DNA from: Siphonodentalium dalli
Lineage: Eukaryota; Mollusca; Scaphopoda; Gadilida; Siphonodentaliidae
Length of the DNA stretch: 64,000 bases
Assembly (NCBI GenBank): GCA_032622095.1
Contig: CP136061.1
Location: 198,384,935 to 198,448,934, forward strand
Direction of reading: 5' to 3'
The position numbers and the translations under genes were made by a program. Every line of letters begins with the position of its first letter. Within the stretch, counting starts at the first letter, position 1. Positions 21,395 to 32,651 of this stretch are shown here, piece by piece. The notes beneath the pieces were generated by a model. It was not told the DNA's origin and ran no database searches. It saw only the letters and a list, made by a program, of their open reading frames with translations.

Positions 21395-22556
21395 TAATAT
21401 ATGATCATTGAACTAGATATTAGTATGTGTACAAAATGAGGCGAGTAATTGAACTATATATATGGGGATGTCTCAGCATTCCCTTACCTATAGTCAAGTT
21501 GTTGGTATGCTCTTTAATGCAAGATATATACCAGAATCACCGAGTACGTTTTGTCTAGACTAATTTTTTTTTTAAATACAAAAATTGTACACAAATTCCA
21601 CCTAAAATGGCGATGAACATATTACATAAAGGGTTATTAGCTCAAATGGTGGCCATTTTATCCGTCATTTTGAATATGCCCATATACAAAAGGTATATGT
21701 TCTAACAGGTATATGGTCTGATCCAAATAGATGAATACTGAAAAGTTTTCCCATGAGGTTTCCAGGCAATAGCAATGCATCAAGGCTAGCTTTTGGCAAA
21801 AAAAACAGGTGTTTTCACCAAAATGGTTGCCATGGCAACAGTGTACATTTTCCAGTATGGGGTCATATCCAAAGTGACTTATATGTATGTGATACACACG
21901 TGAGCCAACTTTGATGCTTTTACCAAAACAAAAAATCAGGATTTTGTCCTCAACTGCCACACAAATGGTGTGGCCATTGTTTATTGAGAAGAACAATGTC
22001 TCATTTTATGGATTGGCATTGCCCCGGTCACATGTTTTGTAAAATCTCTCACACTAGTAATAATCACCCAATTGCTATGCCAAAAAGCTCAAAATAAAGG
22101 TAATGATCGCCAGCATCTAACACAATACCAATATGACGCAACAAATTGAGATAGCTTCATCATAAACACAAATAATAGGAAGTAAAGTGATAAAAAGCAG
22201 CAATTTTGGACAATGACCTTGACCTTGCACAATGACCTTGACCTTCAGATAAGTACTGGCGGTCCTTCATGGAGAATACATACATATAAATATTATTATC
22301 AAACTATATCACCAATAAGTCCACAGATATCACTAATATACTTCAAATATGGTCATTTTTCATAATTTTCATAAATCACATACCGTTGCTATGGTAACAT
22401 CATTTTTGAAGCAACTAAGCGACAAGAAGCTTGTCAACATTGGTTTCCAATGCCTCCAGTATATGGGCTTTAAGAAAAAATATGTTGCCACAAATCCCCA
22501 AAATATTTTACGGAACCCATTTTTTTTTACAAATGACAGGCTACTATATGTCAAGA
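21395..22556 (+). repeat. 1.16-kb dispersed repeat, copy C (full length)
   Basis: Full-length copy in direct tandem with truncated copy B and inverted relative to copy A. X-boxes lie at 21826-21839 (GTTGCCATGGCAAC) and 22385-22398 (GTTGCTATGGTAAC). Homology to copy A ends at CAAATGACAGGCTACTA. Confidence 0.75.
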
Positions 22557-22587
22557 ACATTTTATCTCTCATTGTAATTTGGTCAAT

Positions 22588-22855
22588 AATAACGAAATTG
22601 TGCCGTCATCCTTCACCGGCAGCCCTCGATACATGCAAGAAAAGACACAAGACTTTATGTTATCAGAACAAGGATAATTCTGCCCACCACCACAGCACAT
22701 TTCATCAACATTCATCCATTTAATAACGAAATTGTGCCGTCATCCTTCACCGGCAGCCCTCGATACATGCAAGAAAAGACACAAGACTTTATGTTATCAG
22801 AACAAGGACAATTCTGCCCACCACCACAGCACATTTCATCAACATTCATCAATTA
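22588..22855 (+). pseudogene. Tandemly duplicated scrap of Helitron Rep coding sequence
   Basis: Two 134-bp direct copies (22588-22721, 22722-22855). Each contains a frame reading PSSFTGSPRYMQEKTQDF. The intact Helitron 2.6 kb downstream has the corresponding SSFTGSPRHMQEKTQDAL at about 25196-25249. These are fragments of the Rep (Helitron_like_N) region of a related element, not of the same copy, because synonymous and other differences are numerous. The next ~35 residues (LSEQG...) do not match Rep. Confidence 0.65.
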
Positions 22856-23625
22856 ATTAATCACAAGCATATCTTCCCCTATTCTGGCGTGAACTGTGAA
22901 CTGTGAAAATGCATTTCTATTAGAATATCAAACATGATATAGACGCTCTTTATTATTTCCATATCAGGAATCCGTTCACAGATAATGCTCTTTATATGTT
23001 AGTCAGGAATCTAATGTCTACCAAACGCCACGAACTAACGTTTTGTGCATTTGTTCACATTGGTGGGATGTACTCTCCTTGAATCAGAGCTTCGTGGAAT
23101 ATCTTTTCTGATTTCTTGATTACCATTGGAGTTCCAGATCTCGGAAAAGGGTTGAGCTATCGACTTGAAATGTATTAATCAGAAGCACATCTTCCCAATT
23201 CTTCCCACTACCACAGCACATTTGATCAACATTCATCCAGTTTGTGTCATTTTATGGCTTGAATAAGGTCATTTTCGGCTTTTTTTTCGCTGCCGAAATG
23301 GCAAAATGTACTTATCAGAAGTATATCTTCCCCTATTCGGGTACCAAAATGGCAAAATGTATTAATCAGAAGCATATCTTAACCTATTCGGGTGTGAACT
23401 GTTGGTGGCCCCTGACGAAATTCCACCATGAGAGAATCGAAACTTCACTTTAAATGCCAATCTTTGTAAGTGATGTCGGGCAATGTCCCACGAAAATTTA
23501 TCTTCAGACATTTTCGAACTTTTCAGAAGTTTTTAGTATTATCTCGGTTCCCTCGAAGTTCATATAATTTGAACGGCCCTTCTGATGGCCACTATTAGCG
23601 CAAGGGACTCGATAATACATAGAAA
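22856..23625. other. Helitron 5' flank with short repeats and a MITE scrap
   Basis: A phrase 'aatcagaag(c/t)a(c/t)atcttcccctattc' recurs near 22865, 23178, 23310 and 23365. 22930-23000 resembles the inner part of the 494-bp TTAA MITE (ACGCTCTTTATTA.TTCCATATCAGG). The true 5' TC end of the Helitron could not be placed. Confidence 0.45.
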
Positions 23626-24225
23626 TTGCCCCCGAAAAAGCGGAAGCTCATAGGCCGCAAGAGTAACATTACACGTGCGAAACAGATTTGTCGTGATAAC
23701 GAAACTGACGAACAGCGCCAGTTGCGGCTGGATGCCGATCGCCAGTCGACGGCCCTTTCCAGGGCGTCAGAAACTGACGAACAGCGCCAGTTGCGGCTGG
23801 ATGCCGATCGCCAGTCGACGGCCCTTTCCATGGCGTCAGAAACTGACGAACAGAGCCAGTTGCGGCTGGATGCCGATCGCCAGTCGACGGCCCTTTCCAG
23901 GGCGTCAGAAACTGACGAACAGAGTCAGTTGTGGCTGGATGCCGATCGCCAGTCAACGGCCCTTTCCAGGGCGTCAGAAACTGACGAACAGCGCCAGTTG
24001 CGGCTGGATGCCGATCGCCAGTCAACGGCCCTTTCCAGGGCGTCAGAAACGGTTGCACAAACGGAATTGGGTCGACGAAACGACCGAGTCGCTACTGCAA
24101 ATGCCACAGAAGAACAGCAACGTCTCAACGTTATTAGTTGGGGAAAAGCAGCCATGAATTACAATCCATCCATCGATTATACATCTCACGACTCTCCGAG
24201 TTGGCCAAATGATGGTTGTTTGTGA
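23626..24225 (+). pseudogene. Helitron protein, N-terminal segment with five 23-residue repeats
   Basis: Starts with the basic stretch PPKKRKLIGRKSNITRAK (the first codon is not ATG, so the true start is uncertain). Then come five tandem 69-bp units (23701-24045) encoding ETDEQRQLRLDADRQSTALS-type repeats, and a degenerate sixth (ETVAQTELGRRND). Heptad-like charged repeats ahead of the Rep domain are common in Helitron proteins. The units are almost identical in DNA, so the array has expanded or homogenised recently. The frame ends at 24225; the protein continues in another frame from 24209, showing a one-base frameshift. Confidence 0.8.
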
Positions 24226-25594
24226 TCACTGCTCTGCTTTGAGGTGGCCCACCGAACCCTTAGGTTTCTGCTGTTCTCGTGGGAAGGTCTCCCTTCCGAT
24301 TCGTCCAGACCAACCACAACCCCTGAGAGGCCTACTTAGTGGCGATTCACCAGACTCGGAACATTTCCTCCACAACATCCGCCGATATAATTCGGCTTTC
24401 CATATGACATCGTTTGGAGCTAATGTAATAACCGAAGGTGGTTTTATGCCAACATTCAAGGTTCAGGGCCAGATCTATCACATAATTGGCTCGCTCCTAC
24501 CTACAGCCGAACAACAACCCCGATTTTTGCAAGTCTACTTCATCGATGACCACCATGAACAGGCAAACCTTCGAGCATCCGATAACCTTAAACCTCATCT
24601 GATCACCGCAATCCAAGACATGTTGCACGAGCACAACTCTTACATTATTAGCTTCAAGTATGCCATTGAGTCTAATCCCGGTCCGAATCTCGATGTTGTC
24701 ATCAATGCTGATAAAAAGCCTTCAGATGCACATCGTGGCAGGTTCAATGCCCCAGCTTGCAGTGAACTTGCAGTGGTCATGACCGGGCAAGAACATGGAG
24801 CGCGAGACATAGTAATTAAGTCCCGTGATAACACAATCAGGAGGATTTGCGAGACACACAGGTCATATGACCCTCTACAGTACCCTCTACTGTGTGTGCG
24901 TGGTGAAGATGGCTATCGCTTGGGGATCCAACTTGCTGTCGGTCGAAAGAATGTCTGGTGCAATGAGTTCTATGCTTACTATTTCATGGTAAGGAGCAAT
25001 TCTTTCAACCACTTACATCGGAGTAGGAATCTGTTCAATCAGTTTGCTGTCGACATGTATGCTAAGGTTGAATATGAAAGACTGTTTTACATTCGTTCAC
25101 ACCAGCGTGAATTACGAGCAGATTCCTACATTCATCTCCGAGACAGCATCAACAACGATCAGACAGAAGGCCATGGTCAACTTTGTATACTTCCGTCATC
25201 ATTCACAGGAAGTCCACGACATATGCAAGAGAAGACACAGGACGCCTTGACGTATGTGAAGAATTTTGGTCGCCCCGATCTCTTTGTCACGTTTACATGT
25301 AATCCCAAATGGGAGGAGGTCAAGAGAGAGTTGTTCGAGGGCCAGGCACCAAGGGACAGACATGATGTGGTTGCCCGTGTTTTCCGCCTGAAACTTCAGA
25401 AACTCATGTTTCTGGTGAAGAAATGTCATATCTTCGGGCAATCATTATGTGACATGTACACCATTGAGTGGCAGAAGAGGGGCCTCCCCCACTCACACAT
25501 CCTCATATGGTTACAGGATAAGATTCATGCAGACCAGATAGATAACATCATCTCGGCTGAATTGCCTGATCCCGAGCAAGACCAAACACTATGA
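24209..25594 (+). pseudogene. Helitron Rep domain, first part (zinc-binding and HUH)
   Basis: Begins with a cysteine motif, VVCDHCSALRW..PLGFCCSRGKV, typical of the Helitron N-terminal zinc-finger-like region. It continues through the Helitron_like_N domain (SSFTGSPRHMQEKTQDAL, DLFVTFTCNPKW) to the HUH metal-binding motif in GLPHSHILIWL (His-Ser-His, about residues 428-430 of this frame). HUH coordinates the metal used to nick single-stranded DNA at the element end. The frame stops at 25594 just after LPDPEQD; the sequence resumes in another frame, a one-base loss near 25580. Confidence 0.88.
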
Positions 25595-26354
25595 TTTTGT
25601 AAAGACGCATATGGTCCACGGACCATGCGGGCGGATCAATCCCAACTCGCCTTGCATGAAAGATGGCAAGTGCTCGAAGCGATATCCGAGACAGTTTTTA
25701 GCAGAGACCCAGACATCTAATGAAGGTTACCCTCTCTACAGGAGGCGTTCACCAGAAGATGGCGGTTTCACTGCTAAAATAAGAATGAGAACTGGTGGAG
25801 ACTTCGAAATCGACAACAGGTGGATTGTCTCTTATTGTCCTCTTCTGACGAAGTTATTCGATGCACATATTAATGTTGAATTTTGCATCTCTGTCAAGTC
25901 CATTAAATATGTGTGCAAGTATATAAATAATGGTTCAGATGCTGCCAGGTTCGCATTACGAGACTCGAATGATGAGGTCAGCCAGTTTCAAATGGACAGA
26001 TATCTTAGCACAAGCGAGGCGAGAATATTTGATTTTCCTATTCATGACCGTCATCCTACAGTAGTTCGCCTCGCTGTCCATCTCGAAAACGGTCAGAGGG
26101 TGTATTTCACTGAGAATAATGCCCAGCAAGTAGCTGCTGCTCCACCAAAGGAAACGAGTTTAACATCTTTTTTCACGACATGTCAAAATGATGAGTTTGC
26201 TCGGAGTCTTCTCTACCTTGAAATGCCCGCATACTACACATGGGCGAACAACAGATGGTCCAGGCGGAAGCGGGGTTCACCAGTTGATGGACAGGTTGGT
26301 GTCTTCAAGGACACGGCCCTGGGCAGACTACACGGTACACCCATCTCAGCATGA
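25595..26354 (+). pseudogene. Helitron Rep domain, second part (two-tyrosine motif)
   Basis: Continues with MVHGPCGRINPNSPCMKDGKC, the conserved block after the HUH region. It then carries KSIKYVCKYINNG, in which the paired tyrosines (residues 100 and 104 counted from MVHGPC) form the covalent DNA links during rolling-circle transposition. Both tyrosines are present. Further downstream, YYTWANNRW matches the linker to the helicase. The frame runs out at 26354; the expected continuation (YTVHPSQHECFYLR) lies in another frame from about 26327. Confidence 0.88.
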
Positions 26355-28014
26355 ATGTTTTTATTTGAGGGTGCTCCTCTTGGAAGTTCGGGGTCCTGAA
26401 TCTTTTGAAAGTCTGAGAACCATTTATGGTGAGGTATGCACGACTTTCCGCCAGTCTGCTCTCCAAAGAGGCCTTATTGAAGACGACAGACAATGGGAAG
26501 CAACTCTGTCCGAGGCTTCTGTTTCAAGAACGCCGAGGTGTATGCGTAGCCTCTTTGCTGTTCTGTTGCAGATGTGTGGAGTCTCAGATCCCAATGGTAT
26601 CTGGATGCAATTCAGAGAGGATATGTCTGAAGACTTCCGCTGGAGACAGCAGAGACTCAACCCAGATGTTGAGGTCGCCTTCAATGAAGATATCTTCAAT
26701 CAAGCTCTCGTGGCTATTGAAGACAAGATTCTAGCCCATGGAGGCCTTGAATTACACACTTTCGGACTTCCCCGAACTACCCGGATTGAAACTGTTCAAC
26801 AACCAAGAGAAATACTTAGAGAGACGACATATGATAGAGATATCCTTGCTGGTGTCATCGCTTCAAGTGAAGCGAAACTATTGCCAGAACAGCGGCATGT
26901 TTTTGACACAATTATGGGTTCTGTAAACGGTGCCGGTGGTATATTTTTCTTAGATGCGCCAGGTGGTACTGGTAAAACATTTCTGATAAACTTAATTCTT
27001 GCCAGGATTCGGATTCAGGGGAAAATTGTCATTGCAGTTGCGTCATCTGGGATCGCTGCGACATTGCTCCCGTGTGGTAGGACTGCTCACTCGGCATTCA
27101 AACTCCCGCTGGACTTAACAGTGAATGACCTGGCGACGTGCAATATAGCAAAAGGTACAGGGCTTTCGCGTCTACCCCGCAGTTGTGTAATGATTGTTTG
27201 GGATGAGTGCACCATGTCTCACAAACATGCTTTCGAAGCTCTGGACAGGACATTGCAGGACATTTGTGAGTGTAATGCGATCATGGGCTGTGTAACCTTG
27301 CTCATGTCCGGAGACTTCAGAAAAACGCTCCCTGTTATCCCTCGGGGAACGAGGGCTGACATGGTCCGCGCATCTCTCATGTCGTCTTATCTTTGGCGGA
27401 GTGTTCGCTCTCTGCACCTGACAACCAACATGAGAGCCCATTCATATAACGACGAGATGGCCACCTCATTTGCAAGTGATTTGCTTCACATTGGAAATGG
27501 CGAATTTCATGGTAGCATAAATTTATCTGAATGCACCGACTGTTGTTGTGTCGGAAGTTGTGATGCATTGATTGGGGCAGTTTTCGGTGATCTGGTCAGC
27601 AACATGAGTGATTCCACCTGGCTATGTGAGAGAGCAATTCTCGCTCCTAAGAATGACACCGTTGACGCAATCAATCGTAAAATGCTGGCAATGGTACCTG
27701 GAGAGATCCGTGCATCCAACTCTATAGATTCAATCCCAGATCCAAGTGACGTGGTCAACTATCCTACCGAATTTCTCAATTCTTTGAGTCCCACTGGTAT
27801 GCCACCGCCCGAGCTTTTCCTGAAAGAGGGTGCTCCGATCATGTTGTTGAGGAATATGGAACCCCCGAAACTCTGCAATGGCACCAGGCTCCTTATCAGG
27901 AAAATAATGCCTCATCTTATTGAGGCCGTGATTTTGACCGGGTGCGGCAAGGGTGAATATGTGTTCATCCCTAGAATTCCCTTGATACCTACAGACAGCC
28001 CAATTGAAGGCTGA
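26327..28014 (+). pseudogene. Helitron Pif1-like SF1 helicase
   Basis: Opens with the FYLRVLLLEVRGPESFESLR linker. It has the ordered helicase motifs: Walker A in DAPGGTGKTF, motif Ia (AVASSGIAATLL), Walker B in VIVWDECTM-like MIVWDECTMSH, GDFRKTLPVIP (usually Q rather than K) and LTTNMRA. This 5'-3' helicase unwinds donor DNA during transposition. It then carries the NEF/RIxxIPDPSD-type spacer and ends at a premature stop at 28014, where a further frameshift and small deletion separate it from motifs V and VI. Confidence 0.88.
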
Positions 28015-28016
28015 AG

Positions 28017-28241
28017 TTCCCGGTTAAGCTAAGTTTTGCAGTGACAATTAATAAGTCACAAGGCCAAACACTTAAAGTAGCCGGGTTGCAACTGGAGGAA
28101 CCATGTTTCTCTCATGGTCAACTTTATGTTGCCATGTCACGAGTTGGTTGGCCAGGTAACTTACACGTCAATGCACCTGACAATGCAACAATCAATGTCG
28201 TGTACAGGGAGGCCCTCGGGTTATCAGAGATTGGTACGTGA
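28017..28241 (+). pseudogene. Helitron helicase C-terminus
   Basis: Reads [19 protein letters not shown] (motif V) and then [10 protein letters not shown] (motif VI, with the arginine finger), ending at a stop at 28241. It is in a different frame from the preceding helicase segment. Confidence 0.88.
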
Positions 28242-28265
28242 TCAGTGCTGGGCATGCCTATTTAA

Positions 28266-28500
28266 TGTATTGATCTCAGGAAATGTTCTTCGGTGATCGG
28301 TCGCCGGGCCGGAGAACATGTATATGTCCATTGTGTACATACTACTTATTCATTAATTTATTGGTCTCATGTGAAGTTCTTCGGTGATTGGTCGCCAGGC
28401 CGATGAACATGTATAATATGTGTATATAGTTCATTTAATTTATTGATCTCAGGAAATGTTCTTCGGTGATCGGTCGCCGGGCCGGAGAACATGTATATTG
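28266..28500 (+). repeat. Three ~85-bp repeats each with a GTTCTTCGG/CCGGAGAAC hairpin
   Basis: Copies start near 28271, 28365 and 28442. Each reads TGATCTCAGGAAATGTTCTT, then CGGTGATCGGTCGCC and GGCCGGAGAACATGTATA. The outer nine bases can pair around the GC-rich loop. Located just after the helicase stop, within the Helitron. They may end transcripts or act as replication pause sites; function is not shown. Confidence 0.75.
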
Positions 28501-28796
28501 ATGTACATTTTGTATATACTATTTATTTAATTTATTGATCTAATGCTGCCACTGTCGGTCCCAAGCCCGAACAACATTCAGGCCTTTGTTGTGATTTTAA
28601 CTAGCTAAACTTTCTACCAACTAACAGAGGCCCGAATCGAAGCAGAGGGGGTCACACTTAAGCTATTATTACGGACGATTGCAAATCACCCGTCAAATAT
28701 GACATAGGTTTACGTTTGGTGGCAACGATGAGAACCCTGTACAATGGTGTCGAAAATGACCTAGATCATATCTGATCTCTTATATTTTGAGAAATA

Positions 28797-28825
28797 GCCC
28801 GGACAACGTCGGGCACATCAGCTAG
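28797..28825 (+). terminator. Helitron 3' hairpin and CTAG terminus
   Basis: GCCCGGAC-AAC-GTCGGGC forms a 7-bp stem with one bulge. It is followed by ACATCAG and CTAG, then T. This is the canonical Helitron rolling-circle termination signal (hairpin some 7-11 nt before CTRR, host T after). Confidence 0.9.
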
Positions 28826-29091
28826 TCTATTATATATTTTGGAACTTCTGTCTGTATGTGTGCATGTATGCGTGGGTTATCGACTCGAAAACTCCGCGAC
28901 CGATCCCACTCAAATTTGGTATATAGGCCTACTTTGATCCCGGGAACAATATGTGCGGGTCCAATTTCAAGTGCGACCGTGTCCATGACCTTGACCTCGC
29001 TCATATAGGCATGTTTCTGGACCGATCGAACAATATTCTTCACAGACTGGGCGATCACAAAGAAATCCCTAAATAGCCCGGACGAAGCTAA
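28826..29091 (+). mobile_element. Short non-autonomous Helitron in direct tandem
   Basis: Starts TCTATTATATATTTTGGAAC, then TTCTGTCTGTATG, the standard 5' look of animal Helitrons, followed by CGAAAACTCC..GACCGATCCCACTCAAATTTGG. It ends in AATAGCCCGGAC-GAAG-CTAA, where CTAA fits CTRR and T follows. Compared with the upstream element, the second half of the terminal hairpin is deleted. Length 266 bp; no coding. Confidence 0.75.
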
Positions 29092-30887
29092 TATATGTAT
29101 GCATCTCAGCATATATCCATTTTTTGTCCTGAATGTCCGATACAAGTGTTGCAGGAAATAACACTCCCCACCACTTGTTTGCAGGCAATTAATATTCGCA
29201 CATCACAGGACACAAGTTTACAGTCAATGAATATACAGGACACCAGTTTCACAATGAATAATTTAATATCACACCTTATTGGTCAGTAACATATGCTAGA
29301 GTATATTGGTTGGATCATAATGAACACTACATGGCATAACTATTGTGGCAATACATAATGGGGAGGTAACTATTTCAACAAATGTAACTAGAGGCAAAAC
29401 GTCCATACTAATTTTATGGTCCTTCACTAATTACTGACATCGAAGGGGTTAACTCATATGTACAGCTTTTCGGGACGGGATTTGCATGTAACAACTTTGA
29501 ACTTTGGAAGCAATCCAAAAATGTCAATCATTCTACAAAAGTATAATATTTGTCTGATTCATTGTCGATCAATTTATACTGCCTCACTTACAATGTATGT
29601 GATCCCAAATGGACCACAATAACTGATTAATCGAGTTCAACAAAAGAACTCATTGTCGCCTATTTTGACCACCATTAATTAACATGATTGAAATGATTCA
29701 TTCTGTTCATCGCACAATCGGTTATCATGCCATCTCTAATTGATTTTATTAAGTTGATTCTATTACAATGGCAGATTGTTCTGTCATTGTCTCTATTTAT
29801 CGCCGCCAATTATATCAACTAATTGTCTGCATTTTTAATCAAACAAGCAGGGAATTATGAACTAACTTAAATTTGGGGTCGTGACTTTAAATATAATCGA
29901 TAGTTTGTAATAGTGTTCTGATAAGAACTGTATATGTTCTTATTATCCAACTCTGATCATACTATTCTATTACGGATATCCTGTGCCGTCAACAGACTGT
30001 TAGACATATGTGTTTCATGTCGGCCTGATATTACCCGCAGGCACTCTAGAATACCGAAATAGATTTTATGATGATACTATACATTATATCATACAATTTT
30101 ATGATGATACTATACATTATATCATACAATTTCATAATGCTTCATTATTCCATGCATGCCTTCTCGATACATCTATCAGCACATTCGTCAAGGGGGACTA
30201 GGATGTCGTAACGGTTCAAGTAAAAACGATTGACGGACTTGCCAAATCTGATAAACTAGGTTTGTTTGGAACCTAAACACATTAACCCCATGTATAATGT
30301 GATGAACATCTTCTGAATCATTATAACTTTCACATGATTCACCTATATTTGCGTGGAACCATTTCAAACATAAGCGGATGCATACACATGGATATATCAT
30401 TTTGAAGAAAACTTTTAGATTATGTCGAGTGTGCTGTAACTCTGAATGCAACATAACCATGCATTTAGATACATACATGCAAAACCAAGTAATTATTTTT
30501 TGTGGAATTGGCCATTATTTCCACACAAGTTATTTTAATAGTTCAACTTGTTTCCAAAAACTTTTCCATGACCACAATTTATTTATTTTGAGTGACAACA
30601 ATTTATTTATTTTTATTTTATTGAACCACTCAAAAATGACTTATTTCCAGAAACCAAACCGTAAATAATCCCTAATAGAGCTTTTGTCCGAGTCATATTG
30701 TACTCATTTTGTGTGGGAGACTCGCATATATAAGAAAATGCACTGGCCATGAATGAACTGTAATTTGTGCACCATAAACAGGTTAAGACGTTTAACATTA
30801 GTTTGTGGTATAGGTTTGTTTAGTTGGTTCGTTTGCGCAATGTCTGAGATGTATGACTACATTTGGGTTGAAAATGCGTTTGATCAT
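29092..30887. other. Intergenic; one short tandem repeat and one hairpin scrap
   Basis: 30063-30128 holds two exact copies of a 33-bp unit (ATTTTATGATGATACTATAC...). 30715-30747 is a half copy of the TATATAAGAG hairpin family. No gene seen. Confidence 0.5.
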
Positions 30888-31742
30888 TCATTTCTCAAAT
30901 CTTGAGAATCCTCCATTTAGTATACTGCTGTATAACCATACCATGGGTCTGCTGATTTTGTTAAATCAGTACATATCCAATTAGTTATATGTATATATCT
31001 TCACCCAACTTTGTATCATATTAAACGCTTTGAATGAAATTGTGACTTACTGGCGACAAGTAAGCAACGATGCGACCAGTGTCAGCGATTTTAGAGATAT
31101 TTTCTTAACTTGGCTGCAGATGGGACCTAACTAGTGGCTATTTTAACTTAAGTGGACTATCGATAACGTGTTCTAATCGGCTGTCGAACACAAAAGAGAA
31201 ATATGACAATGTGTTAACTGCGGGAAAATATCGGAAAATATTGGAAGATTCAACCGTGATTCAGTGGTAAACGGACTTCGTGATTCTATTGAAATTGAGG
31301 ATATTATTGGAATACAAATCATGGATATATATTGCAATATCAGCCGAAAGAAAAGAATATTTGTTAGAAAATAGTTTTAACATGGGAAACAGGCCCGTAT
31401 GGGTCGCTGAATTGAAAAGCCATACATATATGTAATTGGCACCACTATGGAGGTTATGACTATCTATAGACTGCATCTCAATATGGGTAAATGGTGTGGA
31501 CGATTTGTATAGGGAAACAGAACTATACGTATGCGCAGCCATCCCGTTTGGTATGGAAATCTATGGGATTGAAGTCAAAGTTCAGTCAGACAAAAGTAAA
31601 ATGCGACGCGTCTAGAGACATACATTATTGGGGTCAAATGTGTCCACACGAAGGCACGCCCACACCACCTTACTGCACCACATACTTTCAAAATGATCAC
31701 ATGTGCGCCAATCAAATAGTTTGCGACTCTGGACACAAATCC

Positions 31743-31973
31743 TTATACATGTATGCGCATGCGTTGCGGTGCACAACCGAATGACAAACAGGCGAACAGC
31801 TCCCACAACCGTAATCTGCTAAACGTGATGTAAACAAAGATCGTGAGCATCCAGACACCGATGACGTCGATCCACCCAAGATCTACTCGGTAGTATTCCG
31901 AGCCCACATCAGAATGAGCAATTGGGGATGTCACAGTGTCCTGAGCCCGCATACAAGGTACCCTGCCTTGCAC
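31743..31973 (-). other. Possible membrane-segment exon in copy A
   Basis: Minus-strand frame with a hydrophobic stretch, WIDVIGVWMLTIFVYITF, flanked by RLRLW. It recurs in copy B (36792-37022), and the hydrophobic core also occurs in the third partial copy (42377-42616), where the flanks differ. It could be the N-terminal membrane anchor exon of a type II protein. No splice site is convincing and conservation between A and B only reflects recent duplication. Confidence 0.2.
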
Positions 31974-32651
31974 ACCGGAAGTTTATATTCTGCTAATGAT
32001 GAACAGACAGTCTGCAGTCAGATCAGTTTTAGCCAGTCAAAAACAAATATAGTATAAATAAAATTGTAGAGAACCCTGAATCTCATGAATTGCTTACACC
32101 ACGGTGTCCACTTATAAACACAACATATGCAACTTTAAATACCACACACAGTCGTGGCCAGGTTATTTTGTTTATATAATCATCGAAGTTGTTGTTGTCA
32201 GCGAGAGGTACCGGATTCCTCCGAGATCGCGGCGGGCGCACGAATTACTATAATTTACAGATTCCCGCGTTATCATAACAGCTACGTTTTTATCTCCGTG
32301 GCTGATATTTTAGCACTATATGCATATCACAAAATGTTCCCGACTAAGTATAGGTTATATCAATCAATAACGATCTCTTGGACCGAGGAATCATAGATGT
32401 GGTATGTCCGCCAAATTGGGAGGTATAGAACCTGTCCGAAAATTCAAGTAATTGCCGATATGTTGCACTCTATCAAAACAATCGCGAGAGTTATCTTCAT
32501 ATCGGAGCCTCTTATGAACAGATTGATACATTTATAGCCAGGGCCAAGAGTTCCAAGGATTTTTTGACCAAACTCATCGACTCATTAACTGTACACCGTG
32601 GTACCACTGACACAACACATACATCAGCTAGTATAGTGGTCCAACAAAGCC

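Larger units (their letters stand above)
23626..28825 (+). mobile_element. Autonomous-type Helitron (RepHel), decayed
   Basis: Rolling-circle transposon. The coding region 23626-28241 holds an N-terminal repeat array, the Rep nuclease with HUH and two-tyrosine motifs, and a Pif1-family SF1 helicase, in that order. The 3' end has a GCCCGGAC/GTCGGGC hairpin at 28797-28814 and terminal CTAG at 28822-28825, as expected for Helitrons. Four reading-frame breaks (about 24205, 25580, 26325 and 28010) prevent a single protein. The 5' TC terminus lies somewhere upstream of 23626 and was not identified. Directly after CTAG a second Helitron begins. Confidence 0.9.

Noticed and set aside
13500-22723. Two apparently conserved proteins (HTVAMVT..FLRQLSDKKLVNIGFQ type) on copies A and C
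   Set aside because: Conservation is nucleotide-level identity of a non-coding repeat; frames start and stop at arbitrary points and the X-box palindrome explains the most conserved residues.
22588-22855. CRISPR-like or regulatory direct repeats
   Set aside because: Only two long copies with coding similarity to Helitron Rep; there are no spacers, and the setting is eukaryotic.
23595-24058. Long open frames antisense to the Helitron N-terminal repeats
   Set aside because: They mirror the 69-bp repeat array and contain no independent motif; the sense strand has the Helitron signature.
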